Shown here piece by piece: positions 17,377-24,966 of a stretch of 64,000 bases of DNA; the first letter of the stretch is position 1; the number at the start of each line of letters is the position of its first letter. The translations under genes were made by a program, and so were the position numbers. Source of the stretch: Leucobacter sp. OLIS6. Lineage in GTDB: Bacteria; Actinomycetota; Actinomycetes; Actinomycetales; Microbacteriaceae. Below the pieces are notes generated by a model. The model was given only the letters and a program-made list of their open reading frames with translations. It had not been told where the DNA came from and made no database searches. Location of the stretch: the NCBI RefSeq assembly GCF_002752355.1, contig NZ_MRAV01000010.1, positions 86,520-150,519 on the forward strand, read 5' to 3'.

Positions 17377-18261
17377 TCAGAACCACATGGGGCGGTCGAG
17401 ATCGTCCTCGTCCTCGTAGGACTCGCCGAGGCGGCCCGGATCCACATCGACGACGACGGGGACGTGATCGCTGGGTGCGTCGCCCGTGCGCTCCTGGCGG
17501 TGGATCGAGGCACCCGTCACCGCGCCGGCGAACGCCTCGGACGCCATGATGAAGTCGATCCGCATGCCCTCGTCCTTGGGGAACCGGCCCGCCTTGTAGT
17601 CCCAGAAGGTGTAGCCCTCGGGCACGGTGGGGCGCACCACGTCGGTGACGGTCGGCGAGAAGCTCTCGAACATCGAGCGCTCGTCGGGCGAGACGTGCGT
17701 CGAGCGGCCGACGACGAACGACGGGTCGCCCATGTCGCCGTCGAACGGGGCGATGTTCCAGTCACCCATGAGCGCGAGCGGCAGCTCGGGGTTCTCGGCC
17801 AGCCACTGCTCGGCGTCGGTGCGCAGCGCCTCCAGCCAGGCGAGCTTGTACGCGTAGTGCGGGTCGTCGAGCGCCCGGCCGTTCGGCACGTAGAGGCTCC
17901 ACAGACGCAGATCGCCGACGGTCACGCCGAGCGCGCGCGCCTCGAGCGGGAGGCCGTTCGGGCCCTCGCCCTGCACGTCCTCCTGGCCGGCGATCGGCTT
18001 GCCGAAGCCCGGCATGTCGGCGAAACCGCGCGCGACGTCGGTCATCTCGTGCCGGCTCGCGAAGGCGACGCCGTTCCACTGATTGAGGCCGTGGATCTCG
18101 AGGTGGTACCCGGCCTGCTCGAAGGCCTCGACCGGGAACTGGTCGGGACGGCACTTGATCTCCTGCATCGCGAGCACGTCGATGTCCTCGCGGACGAGCC
18201 AGTCCACCACCCGGCCGACTCGGGTGCGGATCGAATTGACGTTCCAGGTGGCGATGCGCAT
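17377..18261 (-). CDS. xthA: Exodeoxyribonuclease III
   Basis: This 294-residue AP endonuclease/3'-5' exonuclease of the EEP superfamily has ATWNVNSIRTR at the N-terminus, catalytic metal residue in MQEIKC, GDWNIAP (Asp/Asn pair), IDFIMAS and the C-terminal SDHVPV histidine. It repairs abasic sites and 3'-blocked ends in base-excision repair. The ATG at 18261 lacks a Shine-Dalgarno but lies six bases after TACGCT, so translation is probably leaderless. The C-terminal acidic tail (GESYEDEDDLDRPMWF) is a small lineage extension. Confidence 0.95.
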   Translation of the reverse strand: MRIATWNVNSIRTRVGRVVDWLVREDIDVLAMQEIKCRPDQFPVEAFEQAGYHLEIHGLNQWNGVAFASRHEMTDVARGFADMPGFGKPIAGQEDVQGEGPNGLPLEARALGVTVGDLRLWSLYVPNGRALDDPHYAYKLAWLEALRTDAEQWLAENPELPLALMGDWNIAPFDGDMGDPSFVVGRSTHVSPDERSMFESFSPTVTDVVRPTVPEGYTFWDYKAGRFPKDEGMRIDFIMASEAFAGAVTGASIHRQERTGDAPSDHVPVVVDVDPGRLGESYEDEDDLDRPMWF

Positions 18262-18267
18262 GGATCC

Positions 18268-18273
18268 AGCGTA
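18268..18273 (-). promoter_or_regulatory. -10 element of xthA (leaderless)
   Basis: On the minus strand TACGCT is followed by exactly six bases and the ATG of xthA, matching the TANNNT-N6-start spacing seen at other genes in this window. No clear -35 is visible. Confidence 0.5.
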
Positions 18274-18279
18274 TCCGGC

Positions 18280-18321
18280 CTCGCGGTCCGCCTGCCCGGC
18301 CTCGCGGCCCGCCTGCCCGGA
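18280..18321. repeat. Two 21-bp tandem repeat units upstream of xthA
   Basis: CTCGCGGTCCGCCTGCCCGG occurs twice in tandem with one substitution. Next to it, GATTTCGGAG (18341-18350) and its complement (18384-18393) form an inverted repeat. Both lie in the 213-bp divergent gap between xthA and the sulfurtransferase gene; function unknown. Confidence 0.6.
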
Positions 18322-18474
18322 CCGAGGATCGCGCTCGCCCGATTTCGGAGATCCGCCTGACTTCGGATGCTTGCGGCTGAAGCCTCCGAAATCCTGCGAA
18401 TCTCCGACGGAGTGACGGCGGTTTGGGAGCTGCGAGACGGTGGATCGCCGAGGCCGGAGGAGCAGAATGGGTGC

Positions 18475-19407
18475 ATGACCGCACCGATCCTCATCTCGGC
18501 CGAAGAACTGCGCGAACTGCTGTCCGGGGAGGTTCGGCCGCGCGTGCTCGACGTCCGCTACCGGCTGGGCTTCGCCGACGGGCACGATCAGTACCTGGCC
18601 GGGCATATCCCGGGGGCCGTGTTCGTGGATCTCGAGGGGGACCTCGCCGGGCACGGCGCCCCGTCGGACGGGCGGCATCCGCTGCCCGACGACGCGGCGC
18701 TCGAGGTGTCGGCGCGCGCTTGGGGGATCCGTGCCGGCCAGACGGTCGTCGTGTACGACGATGCGCGGTCGTTGCCGGCGTCGCGCGCCTGGTGGGCGCT
18801 GCGGCGGGCCGGGATCGACGATGTGCGACTGCTCGACGGCGGGCTCTCCGCGTGGATCGCGGCCGGTGGCGCGGTGGAGCCGGGGGAGGTGGTTCCCGAG
18901 CCTGGTGATGTGACGCTCACGAGGCCCGGTGCCGCCGGGGTGCTCACGGCGGGGCAGGTCGCGGAGTGGGACGGGATCCTGCTCGATGCCCGTGCGCCGG
19001 AGCGGTTCCGGGGCGAGAGCGAGCCGATCGATCCGGTCGCGGGCCACATTCCGGGGGCGCGCAACCTGCCGATCTCGGAGGTGCTGACGGAGGACGGCCG
19101 GTTCCGCTCGCCGGAGCGCATCGCGGCGGCGTTCGCGGCGGTGGGTGTGGGCTCCGGCCCGGGCGTGGGCTCCGGCCCGGGCGCCGAGGCGGGCGTGGGT
19201 GCTCTGCCGGATGCGGGCGCGGACGCTCTGCCGGATGCGGGCGGAGAAGAGGTCGAGGCGCGGATCGCTGCGTATTGCGGTTCGGGCGTGACGGCGGCGC
19301 AGTTGGCGCTCGCGGGGGCGCTCATCGGGCGCGACGTCGTCGTGTTCCCGGGGTCCTGGAGCGCCTGGTCGAACACTCCCGGGCTGCCGGTCGCGACTGG
19401 AGAGTAG
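18475..19407 (+). CDS. Sulfurtransferase, 3-mercaptopyruvate type (two rhodanese domains)
   Basis: This 310-residue protein has an N-terminal, non-catalytic rhodanese domain (about 5-140: RVLDVRYRLGFADGHDQYLAGHIPGAVFVDLE, with no Cys loop) and a C-terminal catalytic domain (about 155-310) whose loop is CGSGVT with Cys268. CG(S/T)GVT is the signature of mercaptopyruvate sulfurtransferases rather than thiosulfate ones. It transfers sulfane sulfur to an acceptor such as thioredoxin or cyanide. I start at ATG 18475 because GGAGGAG lies upstream and similarity begins there. A Gly/Pro/Asp-rich insertion (about residues 223-259: GVGSGPG twice, ALPDAGAD) sits ahead of the active-site strand. Confidence 0.9.
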   Translation: MTAPILISAEELRELLSGEVRPRVLDVRYRLGFADGHDQYLAGHIPGAVFVDLEGDLAGHGAPSDGRHPLPDDAALEVSARAWGIRAGQTVVVYDDARSLPASRAWWALRRAGIDDVRLLDGGLSAWIAAGGAVEPGEVVPEPGDVTLTRPGAAGVLTAGQVAEWDGILLDARAPERFRGESEPIDPVAGHIPGARNLPISEVLTEDGRFRSPERIAAAFAAVGVGSGPGVGSGPGAEAGVGALPDAGADALPDAGGEEVEARIAAYCGSGVTAAQLALAGALIGRDVVVFPGSWSAWSNTPGLPVATGE

Positions 19408-19459
19408 GCGGGCGGGCTGCAGCGCTTGTCGCTTGTTCAGCGCCGGCGGTCTCTCGGAT

Positions 19460-19524
19460 GCGGCGTCTGAAGCGACGGCATCTGGTGCGGCGGCTCCTGG
19501 TGCGGCGGCGTCTGAAGCGACGGC
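19460..19524. repeat. 20-bp direct repeat pair, 45-bp period
   Basis: GCGGCGTCTGAAGCGACGGC occurs at 19460-19479 and again at 19505-19524, with further GGTGCGGCGG copies between and after. It lies in the 180 bp after the sulfurtransferase stop, in which I see no gene. Confidence 0.6.
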
Positions 19525-19585
19525 CCCGGGTGCGGCGGCCAGGTATGGCGGGTGGAAGCGCGGCCGGCTGCTGCGCCGGGAACGA

Positions 19586-19613
19586 CGAGAGCCCCGCCTG
19601 GGCGGGGCTCTCG
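19586..19613. terminator. Terminator hairpin between sulfurtransferase and tRNA-Gly
   Basis: The 13-bp stem CGAGAGCCCCGCC/GGCGGGGCTCTCG has a 2-nt loop. It lies 7 bp beyond the 3' end of the minus-strand tRNA and also downstream of the plus-strand sulfurtransferase gene, so it can serve both. Confidence 0.75.
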
Positions 19614-19619
19614 TGTCGG

Positions 19620-19690
19620 AGGGGATGACGAGAATCGAACTCGCGCTGTCTGCTTGGGAAGCAGAAGTTCTACCATTGAACTACATCCCC
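19620..19690 (-). tRNA. tRNA-Gly, anticodon CCC
   Basis: Read on the minus strand, GGGGATG pairs with CATCCCC as the 7-bp acceptor stem, the D arm is GTTC-AATGGTA-GAAC, the anticodon arm is TCTGC-TTCCCAA-GCAGA with anticodon CCC, and the T arm contains GAGTTCGATTCTC. It is 71 nt long, the discriminator base is T, and no CCA is encoded. It decodes GGG. Confidence 0.95.
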
Positions 19691-19767
19691 AGTGCCGGGC
19701 GGACCCGACTCTTTCAGCCTAGCAGAACCCGGCTGGCAGGCGGTCGAGCCTGCGGCGGGCAGCAGCC

Positions 19768-21069
19768 CTACTGGCAGATCGCGGCGCCTGCGAGGGTCTT
19801 GGCCTGATCGTCGGCGCTCCAGGGGACGTCCGGGCCTGCCCCCGCGTCCTTCGAGAGCGCTGCGATCTGGAAGGCCAGGGCGCGTGCGAAGCCGGCACCG
19901 GCGCTCGAGTTGTTGAGCGTGACGACCACCGTGTATCCCGTGGACGGATCCTGGTAGGCGGCGGTGATGGCGCCGGTGATCGAACCGCTGCGGCCGAACA
20001 GAGGCCCCATCTTCTCGACGCCGAAGCCGTACTGCTGCGCGTTCGGGTCCGCGGCGACCTCCTTGGTCGGCTTGCCGTCCTTGTCGCGCTCGGGGTTCTG
20101 GGTCGACTGGGTCTTGGCGATGAGCTCCTGGTCCTTCTTCGTGCCGAAGGTGCCGGAGAAGTAGGCGGTGTAGAAGTTCTTCAGGTCCGAGACGGTCGTG
20201 ACCGAGGCGCCAGCCGCGCTGAGCATGCTGGTGGAGATCTTGTTGAGCTCCGCGGGCTTCGCCTCGCAGACGGGCTTGCCGCCCGCTGCGGGGTAGGTGA
20301 GCCCGGTCATGCCGCCGCTGGGCAGCGTCAGGTTGCCCGGGTCGGGGAAGAAGGTCGAACTCATCGAGGCCTTGCTATAGACCCGGCTCTTGAGGAGGTC
20401 TGCAAGGGACTGACCGGTGACCTCTTCGAGCGCGCGGGCCAGCACGAGACTGTCGGTGTCGGAGATGTAGACGTTCTGACCGGGCCAGGGGAGCGGCGAA
20501 CGCACGAGGCCGTTCGCGAGGAGCTCCCGGTCGCTCCACGGACGCAGCGGGTTGTTCGCGAAGATGTCGCTGATGCCCGTCTTGTAGTCGGCGAGGCCCG
20601 AGGTTCCGTTGCAGAGCTGCTCGTAGGTGATGCCTTCCAAGCCCTTCTGGCGGGGCAGGTCCTTCGAGACCTCGCGGTTGAGCTTGACGGTGCCGTCCGC
20701 GTTGAGGGTGAGTAGGAGGGCACAGAGCGCCGGCTGGGTGGTCTGTCCGCCGCGGATCGCGGCATCGGCGGCGAGCTTGCCCGTGCCGAAGGTCTGCAGG
20801 TACTCGCCCTTCTTGTCGCCGCTCCAGACGCCCACGATGGCGTCGGTGGACCCGCTCTGCTTCATCGCCTGCTGGACGGCCTGCTCGATGTTGCCCGAGA
20901 GTCCCTTGTCGATGGTGTTCACGGCGTCTGCGCCGCCCGAGGAGCCCTGGCCGGTGCACGCGGTGAGGCCGAGAGCTGCGACGGCGACGGCACCGATCAC
21001 AGCGATGCGGGAGCGCCGAGCGAGTTTCGAAATCACCGGACCGCCAATCTGTTTGCAGGCATAGAACAT
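19768..21069 (-). CDS. Beta-lactamase/DD-peptidase-fold lipoprotein, probably catalytically inactive
   Basis: This 433-residue protein has a lipobox LTAC (Cys38) after a hydrophobic helix, so it should be membrane-anchored outside the cell. The fold is that of serine beta-lactamase-like proteins (NGTSGLADY, DTDSLVLARALEEVTGQSLADLLKSRVYSKASM, GASVTTVSDLKNF). The catalytic signatures are missing: QTTQPALCALLL stands where SxxK should be, YIS replaces YxN, and GRSGSITG replaces the HxG box. ATG 21069 lies 5 nt after TAGAAT (leaderless option); GTG 21036 would give a shorter, more typical signal peptide. A binding or scaffold role is more likely than hydrolysis, which is inference. Confidence 0.85.
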   Translation of the reverse strand: MFYACKQIGGPVISKLARRSRIAVIGAVAVAALGLTACTGQGSSGGADAVNTIDKGLSGNIEQAVQQAMKQSGSTDAIVGVWSGDKKGEYLQTFGTGKLAADAAIRGGQTTQPALCALLLTLNADGTVKLNREVSKDLPRQKGLEGITYEQLCNGTSGLADYKTGISDIFANNPLRPWSDRELLANGLVRSPLPWPGQNVYISDTDSLVLARALEEVTGQSLADLLKSRVYSKASMSSTFFPDPGNLTLPSGGMTGLTYPAAGGKPVCEAKPAELNKISTSMLSAAGASVTTVSDLKNFYTAYFSGTFGTKKDQELIAKTQSTQNPERDKDGKPTKEVAADPNAQQYGFGVEKMGPLFGRSGSITGAITAAYQDPSTGYTVVVTLNNSSAGAGFARALAFQIAALSKDAGAGPDVPWSADDQAKTLAGAAICQ

Positions 21070-21150
21070 TCGCGATTCTACTGCCTGGTTCTCGGGAGGC
21101 CGCTGAACCGGGTCTGTGGTGCGTGCGTGGAGCTGGGCCGAGGTGCGGGG

Positions 21151-21169
21151 TTAGGCAAGCCTTAGTTAG
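21151..21169 (+). promoter_or_regulatory. DtxR/IdeR-type iron box
   Basis: TTAGGCAAGCCTTAGTTAG matches the 19-bp DtxR/IdeR consensus TWAGGTWAGSCTWACCTWA at 15 positions. It ends 9 bp before the heme oxygenase start codon, where a bound Fe-repressor would block transcription when iron is plentiful. Confidence 0.75.
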
Positions 21170-21178
21170 GATGTCGGA

Positions 21179-22276
21179 GTGAGTGATTTCGACGAGACCG
21201 TCATTTCCGGTGTGATCGGCCACATGAACGGCGACCACACCGACGACAACCTGCTGATCGCGCGTGCTTTCGGGTATCCCGAGGCGACGGCGAGCACGAT
21301 GACGGGCCTGACCGGGGAGCACGGCTGCTGGACCGTGGTGGATCCCGCGGGCGAGTACGAGCTCTGCGTTCCCTGGCCGGCCGGCCGGATCACCGAACGG
21401 CCCCAGATCCGTCGCGAAGTCGTGCTGCTCTACCGCGAGGCGTGCAAGCGTCTGGGCATTGAACCGCGCGCTGAGCACGCGGCCCCGCAGCACCTGCCCG
21501 GACAGGGCGATGCGGCGCATCCGCACGGCTCGGAGCACGCGGCCCATGGCGGCGCTCATCCCCACGGCGGCCACGGCCACGCGGCGCACGCCGGTTCGAA
21601 TCCGCACGCGGCCCCGGCGCAGGAGGGCCCCGTGGCGTTCTCGGTCGAGATCCGCAGCGGTTCCTGGTCGGATCACTCCGACAGCGAGGGAGCCGGGTTC
21701 ATGGAGGGCATCATGCGCGGCCGGGGTACCCGCGAGGACTACGTCGCGCTCGCCGTGCAGCACTACTTCATGTACGAAGCACTGGAGGAGAGCGCGGCGA
21801 AGTTCGAGCAGGACGCCCGGTTCGCGGGATTCCACTCGGACGACCTCGAGCGCATGGCCGCGCTCGAAGAGGACCTGGTGTTCCTGGTCGGCGACGACTG
21901 GCGAGAGCGTATCGAACCCACTCCTGCGACCGCGGCGTACGCGGCCCGGATCCGTGAGATCGCGGACGAGGGCTGGCTTCCCGGTCTCGTCGCGCACCAC
22001 TACACCCGCTACCTCGGCGATCTGTCGGGCGGGCAGATGATCGCGCGTCGCGTGGGGAAGCAGTTCGGCTTCGAGCGCGCGGGCATCTCGTTCTACGATT
22101 TCTCGTCGCTCGGGGACCTCGCCGAGTTCAAGGACCGGTACCGTGCCGAGCTCGATGCGCTGGGCGAGACGCTCGACCAGGCGGAGCGCGATCGCGTGCT
22201 GGCCGAGGTGCGGACCGCCTACCGTTTCAACACCGACGTGTTCGGGGATCTGGCTCGGGCGAAGGCCGCGAACTAG
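21179..22276 (+). CDS. DUF2470 domain fused to heme oxygenase through a His-rich linker
   Basis: In this 365-residue protein, residues about 5-90 are a DUF2470 domain (VISGVIGHMNGDHTDDNLLIARAFG...), about 98-147 are a linker packed with histidine (AHGGAHPHGGHGHAAHAG), and about 150-365 are a heme oxygenase with probable proximal His166 (SWSDHSDSEG) and the distal-helix signature YLGDLSGGQMIARRV. Heme oxygenase opens heme to biliverdin, CO and Fe2+; DUF2470 occurs in heme-pocket proteins such as the HugZ/HutZ family. GTG start with AGGA upstream. The overlapping iron box indicates induction under iron limitation, fitting heme-iron acquisition. Confidence 0.92.
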   Translation: MSDFDETVISGVIGHMNGDHTDDNLLIARAFGYPEATASTMTGLTGEHGCWTVVDPAGEYELCVPWPAGRITERPQIRREVVLLYREACKRLGIEPRAEHAAPQHLPGQGDAAHPHGSEHAAHGGAHPHGGHGHAAHAGSNPHAAPAQEGPVAFSVEIRSGSWSDHSDSEGAGFMEGIMRGRGTREDYVALAVQHYFMYEALEESAAKFEQDARFAGFHSDDLERMAALEEDLVFLVGDDWRERIEPTPATAAYAARIREIADEGWLPGLVAHHYTRYLGDLSGGQMIARRVGKQFGFERAGISFYDFSSLGDLAEFKDRYRAELDALGETLDQAERDRVLAEVRTAYRFNTDVFGDLARAKAAN

Positions 22277-22341
22277 CGCGACTCGGCGGTGCCTCTGTGA
22301 AGGGAGGAGCCGGTTCGGAGACGCCGTTGGCTCGGTGACCC

Positions 22342-23325
22342 TCATCTTTCGCTGAACCTTCGAGCAAGGCCGGCGCGCAGTGGTCGGGGCGCACGGCCGA
22401 GGAATGCGCAGAGCCGCCCTTCCGTCTCGTGGAGTCGCTGCGGATGGAAATCTTCGGCGTGCGCTCGGAGGATCTTGTAGCCGATCTCCCGAGCGCGGTC
22501 GAGACGAGTCAGATCTCGGAGATATTGCTGGCGGTCTGTGCGGTGCTGCTCGCCGTCGTACTCGAGGATCCGCCTCCGCGCGCGATCGACCTGGTCGAAT
22601 CGTCCGATCCAGGCTCCGGCACGATCGTGGAGGTCCGCTTGCAGTTCGAGATCGTCGAGGCCCATCGAGGCGAGCACGTAGTGCAGGTGGGATTCCATTC
22701 GGGATTCCGCGCCGAGTCGGGACACCGACCAGGCATCGCGCAGCCGCTTGATGCCGCGCGTACGGCTGCGGATCAGGAGAGCGTCGACTTCCGATTCGGT
22801 GAGTGAAGCCCCATCGGGGATCCGTCGAGGACGGCGCAGGTGGTCGAGGGCGACCACGAGTTCGAGAAACGGGAGCGTCGCGGCGGATTGCAGGAGGGCG
22901 AGGGAAGCCGGCACGCACGGGAGTCCGCTCGGGCTCCGTACCGGAGCGAATTGCGCCGAGGTGCGGTGGCCGATGACTCCGCGACCCGTCGATCGGTTGA
23001 GCGGCTGGGGTGCGGTCACGTGCAGTTCTTCGGGCGCCCGGAGCGGCACCCCGTGCAGCAGGAGAGCGCTCGTGTGGCTGAAGCACTCTTCTCGCCGCAG
23101 CAGCGGCGCATAGTCCCGTGCTCGCGCCCGGACCCGGCCCTCGACATAGGTCGGCCGCCCCGGTGGCGCGGACTGCGGTGAACCGAGGCGTCGGACTCCA
23201 TGATGCGGGCGTTCGAATCTCGAGTGGGCGAGGGTACCCGGGGTGACGCCGAGCGCCCGAGCCTCGGCGAGAGTGAATGCGGGCTCGCGGAGCGGCTCGG
23301 GGAGGGGAGCTGGGCGTCGGGACAT
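22342..23325 (-). CDS. DUF559 (endonuclease-like) domain protein
   Basis: With ATG 23325 (MSRRPAPLPEP) this is 327 residues. The N-terminal half resembles the winged-helix/AbiEi-like region found in actinobacterial DUF559 proteins (FTLAEARALGVTPGTLAHSRFERPHHGVRRL, CFSHTSALLLHGVPL). The C-terminal half carries the Vsr/restriction-endonuclease-like core RRRILEYDGEQHRTDRQQYLRDLTRLDRAREIGYKILRAHAEDF with the D-x(n)-E/Q acidic residues. Nuclease activity is not proven for the family. The reading frame stays open upstream to 23475 but that part contains no similarity and overlaps a palindromic repeat. Confidence 0.8.
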   Translation of the reverse strand: MSRRPAPLPEPLREPAFTLAEARALGVTPGTLAHSRFERPHHGVRRLGSPQSAPPGRPTYVEGRVRARARDYAPLLRREECFSHTSALLLHGVPLRAPEELHVTAPQPLNRSTGRGVIGHRTSAQFAPVRSPSGLPCVPASLALLQSAATLPFLELVVALDHLRRPRRIPDGASLTESEVDALLIRSRTRGIKRLRDAWSVSRLGAESRMESHLHYVLASMGLDDLELQADLHDRAGAWIGRFDQVDRARRRILEYDGEQHRTDRQQYLRDLTRLDRAREIGYKILRAHAEDFHPQRLHETEGRLCAFLGRAPRPLRAGLARRFSER

Positions 23326-23457
23326 GTAGGCAGCTTGCCCGCCGCTGCGCGGGTGGTGACGGTTATCCACAGGCTGGGGCGCGCTGGCGACCGATCCTGC
23401 ACGGATGCGTGCTGTGGAGGGGATTCGAAGGTCGGGGCGGGACGCGGTGAGATCCAC

Positions 23458-23513
23458 CGAGTGGCGGCAAATCACTGGAATGGCGGGCTATTCGCGCGCT
23501 TTGCCGCCACTCG
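23458..23513. repeat. Dispersed palindromic element, copy 1
   Basis: The arms CGAGTGGCGGCAAA (23458-23471) and TTTGCCGCCACTCG (23500-23513) are perfectly complementary with 28 nt between them. It lies between two minus-strand genes (helicase upstream, DUF559 gene downstream). Three related copies lie at 37429, 56168 and 56472. Confidence 0.85.
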
Positions 23514-23612
23514 ACGGAGAACACGCGGGTGCGCTTCCATGGGGGAATGAGTGCGCGAGTAGGGAAGGAGAGGGGGCACGAGCAACCCCCAAGCCCGAAC
23601 CCGCCCCGGGAT

Positions 23613-24875
23613 CTACCGCCCCTGCATGAACCTGACGACGTTGGGGTCCACGATCACGTCTCTGGGCTGCAGCGGCCGCCGCAGGTAGAGCCCCTCGAGC
23701 GAGCGCACGCGGCTCAGCGCGACGTAGCTCTGCCCGGCGCTGAACGCGCGGGGACCGAGGTCGATGACGGCCTGGTCGTAGGTGTGGCCCTGCGACTTGT
23801 GGATGGTCACGGCCCAGGCGAGGCGCAGCGGGAACTGCTCGAATTCCGCCACGACCTCCTTCTCGAGCTTCTTGGTCTCGGCGTCGTAGCGGTACCGGAA
23901 CCGCTCCCAGACGGCGGGCTCGACCTCGTACTCCTCGTCGTCGACCTCGACCCAGACGGTGCCGGAGACGCGCGAGACGGTCCCGATGGTGCCGTTGACC
24001 CAGCGCCCGTCGGGGTCGTTGCGCAGGAACATGACCTGCGCGCCCTGCTTGAGCTCGAGCACCTCGTCGGCGGGGAAGGTGTTCTCGCGGAACTCGCCGT
24101 TCACCTCGGCGACGGCGCGCATCGCCCCGCCCTTGATCCCCGCGAGTCGTTCCTGGTTGATCTTGTTGACGGTGGCGTTGGTGGTCGCGAGGGTGAGCGC
24201 GTCCGCGGGGGCGGGACGGTCGCCCGCCGCGTTGAGTTCGCCGGCCATATCGGCGTCGACGACGCCGTGCCGCACGGCGCCGAGGATCTGCTTGAAGCGG
24301 CTGTCGCGCTGCCGGTGCACCTCGGTGAGCTCGATGATGCTCATGGGGGAGTCGCGCCACACCTTCGCGTCGAAGAACCAGAGCGAGCGGTAGGTGTCGT
24401 TGAAGTAGGCGCGCTCGTGCGGGTCGCGCGGCGGTACTGGCGGCAGCTGGAAGGGGTCGCCGAACATGATGATCTGCGCGCCGCCGAACGGGTCGTGCTT
24501 CTTTCCGCGCGCCTGCCGCAGTGCGCGGTCGATCGCGTCCATGAGGTCGGCGGAGACCATCGAGATCTCGTCGAGCACGAGTGTGTCGATCGACGAGAGC
24601 ATCTTCTTCAGCTCGGCGGGCTGGTCGAGGTCGTGGTCGGCGATCACACCGGTGGGGAGTCGCAGCAGCGAATGGATCGTCTGCCCGCCCACGTTGAGCG
24701 CGGCGACGCCCGTCGGCGCGCACACGGCGATGATCTTGCTCGTGTTCCACGCCAGGTGGTTCAGGATCGTCGACTTGCCCGTGCCGGCGCGCCCCGTGAC
24801 GAAGATGTGCTCGCGGGTGTGCTCGATCCGTTCGTAGACGGCGAGCTGCTCGGGGCTGAGTTCGGGGCGGGGCAC
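23613..24875 (-). CDS. PIF1/RecD-like DNA helicase (AAA ATPase)
   Basis: This 420-residue SF1 helicase has Walker A VTGRAGTGKST, motif Ia APTGVAALNVGGQTIHSLL, motif II LVLDEISMVSADL, motif III FGDPFQLPP, and C-terminal motifs AWAVTIHKSQGHTYD and YVALSRVRSLEGLYL (V and VI). This set is characteristic of bacterial PIF1/RecD2-type 5'-3' helicases; it is compact, without accessory nuclease domains. The start is GTG 24875, six bases after a minus-strand TACCCT, so it is probably leaderless. Role in recombination or replication-fork repair is by family only. Confidence 0.88.
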   Translation of the reverse strand: MPRPELSPEQLAVYERIEHTREHIFVTGRAGTGKSTILNHLAWNTSKIIAVCAPTGVAALNVGGQTIHSLLRLPTGVIADHDLDQPAELKKMLSSIDTLVLDEISMVSADLMDAIDRALRQARGKKHDPFGGAQIIMFGDPFQLPPVPPRDPHERAYFNDTYRSLWFFDAKVWRDSPMSIIELTEVHRQRDSRFKQILGAVRHGVVDADMAGELNAAGDRPAPADALTLATTNATVNKINQERLAGIKGGAMRAVAEVNGEFRENTFPADEVLELKQGAQVMFLRNDPDGRWVNGTIGTVSRVSGTVWVEVDDEEYEVEPAVWERFRYRYDAETKKLEKEVVAEFEQFPLRLAWAVTIHKSQGHTYDQAVIDLGPRAFSAGQSYVALSRVRSLEGLYLRRPLQPRDVIVDPNVVRFMQGR

Positions 24876-24881
24876 CCAGCC

Positions 24882-24887
24882 AGGGTA
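24882..24887 (-). promoter_or_regulatory. -10 element of the helicase gene (leaderless)
   Basis: On the minus strand TACCCT is followed by six bases and the GTG start codon; no Shine-Dalgarno is present. Confidence 0.45.
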
Positions 24888-24966
24888 CCCGTTCCGAGCG
24901 GCCGGATCGGGCTCGATCCGAGGGGGTGATTCCGCTGCGCGGCACGCGCGGGGACGGACCCCGGGA

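Noticed and set aside
23326..23475. Upstream extension of the DUF559 gene
   Set aside because: The extra 50 codons contain part of the palindromic repeat and show no family similarity; ATG 23325 fits the domain start.
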